From JAQTTT01 sp041652755 (GTDB lineage Archaea > Nanobdellota > Nanobdellia > Tiddalikarchaeales > Tiddalikarchaeaceae), in NCBI GenBank assembly GCA_041652755.1, contig JBAZGS010000023.1, positions 1-7,869 of the forward strand: DNA of 7,869 nt. The letters are read 5' to 3'. Position numbers and translations under genes: made by a program. How positions within the stretch are numbered: the stretch's first letter is position 1; every line of letters begins with the position of its first letter. The notes under the pieces were generated by a model. It was not told the origin of the DNA and made no database searches. It worked only from the letters and a program-made list of their open reading frames with translations. Below, piece after piece: positions 6,739 through 7,869 of the stretch.

Positions 6739-6758
6739 TATTTTTCAATGTAAACTCT

Positions 6759-7775
6759 ATGCAAAATGATGTTTATTGCTCAAGCGGCAAAGGAAATGAT
6801 AATATAAAGATAGTGCTAGAAAAAGCGCTGAATAATTATGATATTACTGGAAGAAAAATTTTAATAAAACCTAATGCAGTTAACCCATGTAACAGGCAAG
6901 TCTGCTCCAATTATGAAACAATACAAAACGTTGTTAACATCTTATTAGAGCATGGAGCTGGAAATATAATAATAGGTGATGAGCCTGCAGGATATAATTT
7001 TTACGAAGCAATGAAAGATGGTAAAGAGTTTGACATTTTTGAAGCATATGAAAAATTAGGATATGATAAAATAACGAATGCAAAACTTGTAAACTTAGAG
7101 GATTTTGAATTAAAAAAAGTTAAATGCAAAGAAATAGTTAAAAAAATGAACCATCCTTGCCTAATGCCCATGAGGGATGTCTCTGATTATTTATTGGTTT
7201 CATTGTCATTGCCAAAAAACCACGGGCAATTCAACTATACTGGAGCTATTAAAAATAATATGGGGCTAGTTCCTTATGAAGAAAGAGGTATTTTTTTCCA
7301 CAGCAATCTGGAGAATCTTGATGAGTTAATTACAGAGCAAAATCCTGCAGCAATTTTTGTTTTAAAGCAATTAATAGATAGACAATTAACTGAGGATAAT
7401 TTAACTGTGAATTACCAATTAGACCATTTGGCTAATGCTGGAAGCCTTGTTTCATTGAATAGGTATATAAAATCCTTAAATGGAATCCACTTAATGGATG
7501 GAGCTTACTTCGTTCAAGGAAACGAAACTGCAGGAACACAATTAAAAACTGACTTTGCAATTGCAGGATTCAATCCAGCATTCGTTGATAACGCAGCAAT
7601 GCAAAAGCTTGGAATTAGCATAGAAGAAGTATTATATGCTTATTTATGCGATGATTACAGTAAAATGAACACTATAGGAAACTTAGGAGAATTTCTGCCT
7701 AAAAAATCTGTGCTTCAAAAGGAGCTGGTAAACACTACTCATGGAAGTTTCTCTTCAGTAAAAATAAACCAATAA
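6759..7775 (+). CDS. DUF362 family protein
   Basis: A 338-residue protein matching the DUF362 pattern. Near the N-terminus, I-L-I-K-P-N (K37-N39) is followed by a helix beginning Y-E-T-I-Q-N-V-V, then I-I-I-G-D-E. The central L-P-K-N-H-G-Q-F-N-Y-T-G-A-I-K-N-N-M-G (151-169) is the family's best-kept segment. Toward the end, M-D-G-A (246-249), Q-G-N-E-T-A-G (253-259) and A-G-F-N-P-A-F-V-D-N (269-278) match the usual D-G, G-N-G-P-x-x-G and A-G-x-x-P-x-x-V-D blocks, with E-T replacing G-P. Some DUF362 proteins carry a CX2CX2C ferredoxin domain; none is seen here, and the cysteines are scattered (C7, C44, C49 and others). The family has no firmly established reaction, so none is assigned. The protein looks cytosolic, with no signal peptide. 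It is transcribed away from the secreted-protein pair, and the region after its stop is the tRNA-like relic. Confidence 0.85.
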   Translation: MQNDVYCSSGKGNDNIKIVLEKALNNYDITGRKILIKPNAVNPCNRQVCSNYETIQNVVNILLEHGAGNIIIGDEPAGYNFYEAMKDGKEFDIFEAYEKLGYDKITNAKLVNLEDFELKKVKCKEIVKKMNHPCLMPMRDVSDYLLVSLSLPKNHGQFNYTGAIKNNMGLVPYEERGIFFHSNLENLDELITEQNPAAIFVLKQLIDRQLTEDNLTVNYQLDHLANAGSLVSLNRYIKSLNGIHLMDGAYFVQGNETAGTQLKTDFAIAGFNPAFVDNAAMQKLGISIEEVLYAYLCDDYSKMNTIGNLGEFLPKKSVLQKELVNTTHGSFSSVKINQ

Positions 7776-7788
7776 AAAAAGAAATTAA
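7771..7788. repeat. 18-bp direct repeat, copy 1
   Basis: AATAAAAAAAGAAATTAA is repeated exactly at 7852-7869, 81 bases away. This copy overlaps the last codon and stop of the DUF362 gene and touches the tRNA-like relic. On the minus strand it reads as a T-rich stretch directly after the relic's 3' end, the position of an archaeal U-rich terminator. Confidence 0.85.
7771..7788 (-). terminator. Possible U-rich terminator (minus strand)
   Basis: The minus strand here has T3-C-T7 directly after the expected tRNA 3' end, resembling the oligo-T signals that end archaeal tRNA transcripts. It could equally stop other leftward transcription entering from beyond the window. No transcript evidence is available. 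Confidence 0.3.
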
Positions 7789-7809
7789 TGGGCCCGGTGA
7801 GATTTAGAA
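7789..7809 (-). pseudogene. Relic or duplicated 3' end of a tRNA gene
   Basis: Read on the minus strand this gives the T-loop, the 3' strand of the T-stem (CTCAC, 7801-7797), the 3' acceptor strand (CGGGCCC, 7796-7790) and an A discriminator (7789). That is the typical end of an archaeal tRNA. The T-loop has one extra base compared with TTCAAAT. The 5' strand of the T-stem, which should read GTGAG, is replaced by GCTGG at 7814-7810, and no matching GGGCCCG 5' acceptor strand follows upstream. It therefore cannot fold as a tRNA. It is either a decayed gene or a duplicated 3' end such as an attachment site. The amino acid identity cannot be told. Confidence 0.5.
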
Positions 7810-7834
7810 CCAGCCCTTTTAAAAAAAGTGCTGG
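7810..7834. repeat. Imperfect inverted repeat (hairpin)
   Basis: CCAGC (7810-7814) pairs with GCTGG (7830-7834). After one C-T mismatch, CTTTT (7816-7820) pairs with AAAAG (7824-7828), leaving a three-base loop. It starts exactly where the tRNA-like sequence breaks down. No T-run follows on the plus strand, so it is not a standard hairpin terminator there. Confidence 0.5.
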
Positions 7835-7851
7835 CGGAAAAACAACAAACA

Positions 7852-7869
7852 AATAAAAAAAGAAATTAA
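7852..7869. repeat. 18-bp direct repeat, copy 2, at the window edge
   Basis: This is an exact second copy of the repeat at 7771-7788 and it ends at the last base of the window. In the first copy the next bases are the tRNA-like 3' end, so a similar or complete tRNA gene on the minus strand may begin just beyond this edge. That is a prediction. Confidence 0.8.

Noticed and set aside
7788..7856. A 22-codon ORF starting M-G-P-V-R-F-R-T-S and rich in Lys on the plus strand
   Set aside because: Its first half is the antisense of a tRNA-like 3' end. Such ORFs (MGPVxFE-type) are known false calls opposite tRNA genes, and no promoter of the type seen elsewhere in the window precedes it at the usual spacing.
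7789..7862. A complete tRNA gene on the minus strand
   Set aside because: The expected 5' acceptor strand GGGCCCG is absent at the right distance, the T-stem does not pair, and no D-arm or anticodon arm can be drawn.

Overview
The window is AT-rich with compact gene packing, short intergenic gaps and AGA/AGG as the usual arginine codons. Together with an archaeal-type SMC, a MinD-family ATPase, a DUF362 protein and TATA-like boxes about 25-31 bases before the start codons (no Shine-Dalgarno sequence seen), it points to a low-GC archaeon. A small-genome DPANN lineage such as Woesearchaeota or Pacearchaeota is my best guess. That placement is inference; no rRNA or other marker is present.

Layout, left to right. 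Positions 2-817 (+) hold the 3' part of a radical SAM enzyme whose start lies outside the window. Positions 851-1621 (+) encode a MinD/ParA-family ATPase with a possible membrane-targeting tail. Positions 1656-4988 (+) encode a complete SMC chromosome-organising ATPase. Positions 5035-5502 (+) encode a single-domain HIT/GalT-like protein with an HxHxQ active-site motif. Two genes for secreted proteins follow on the minus strand (6183-6674 and 5505-6146); the second is dense in N-glycosylation sequons. Positions 6759-7775 (+) encode a DUF362 protein. The last 95 bases are non-coding. They hold a copy of an 18-bp repeat, a relic that looks like a tRNA 3' end (minus strand), a small imperfect hairpin, and a second copy of the 18-bp repeat at the very edge.

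How the genes may work together. MinD and SMC are neighbours and both handle DNA or cell poles by ATP-driven cycling, so a link in chromosome segregation or division is plausible. However, each appears to have its own promoter, and no ScpA/ScpB kleisin gene lies alongside. The two secreted proteins sit in tandem and probably act at the cell surface. The radical SAM, HIT and DUF362 genes have no clear link to their neighbours. No CRISPR array, insertion sequence, complete tRNA or rRNA gene was seen. The most unusual spots are the tRNA-like relic with its repeats at the right edge, the sequon-rich secreted protein, the GalT-like half-size HIT protein, and the consistent leaderless-type promoter spacing.
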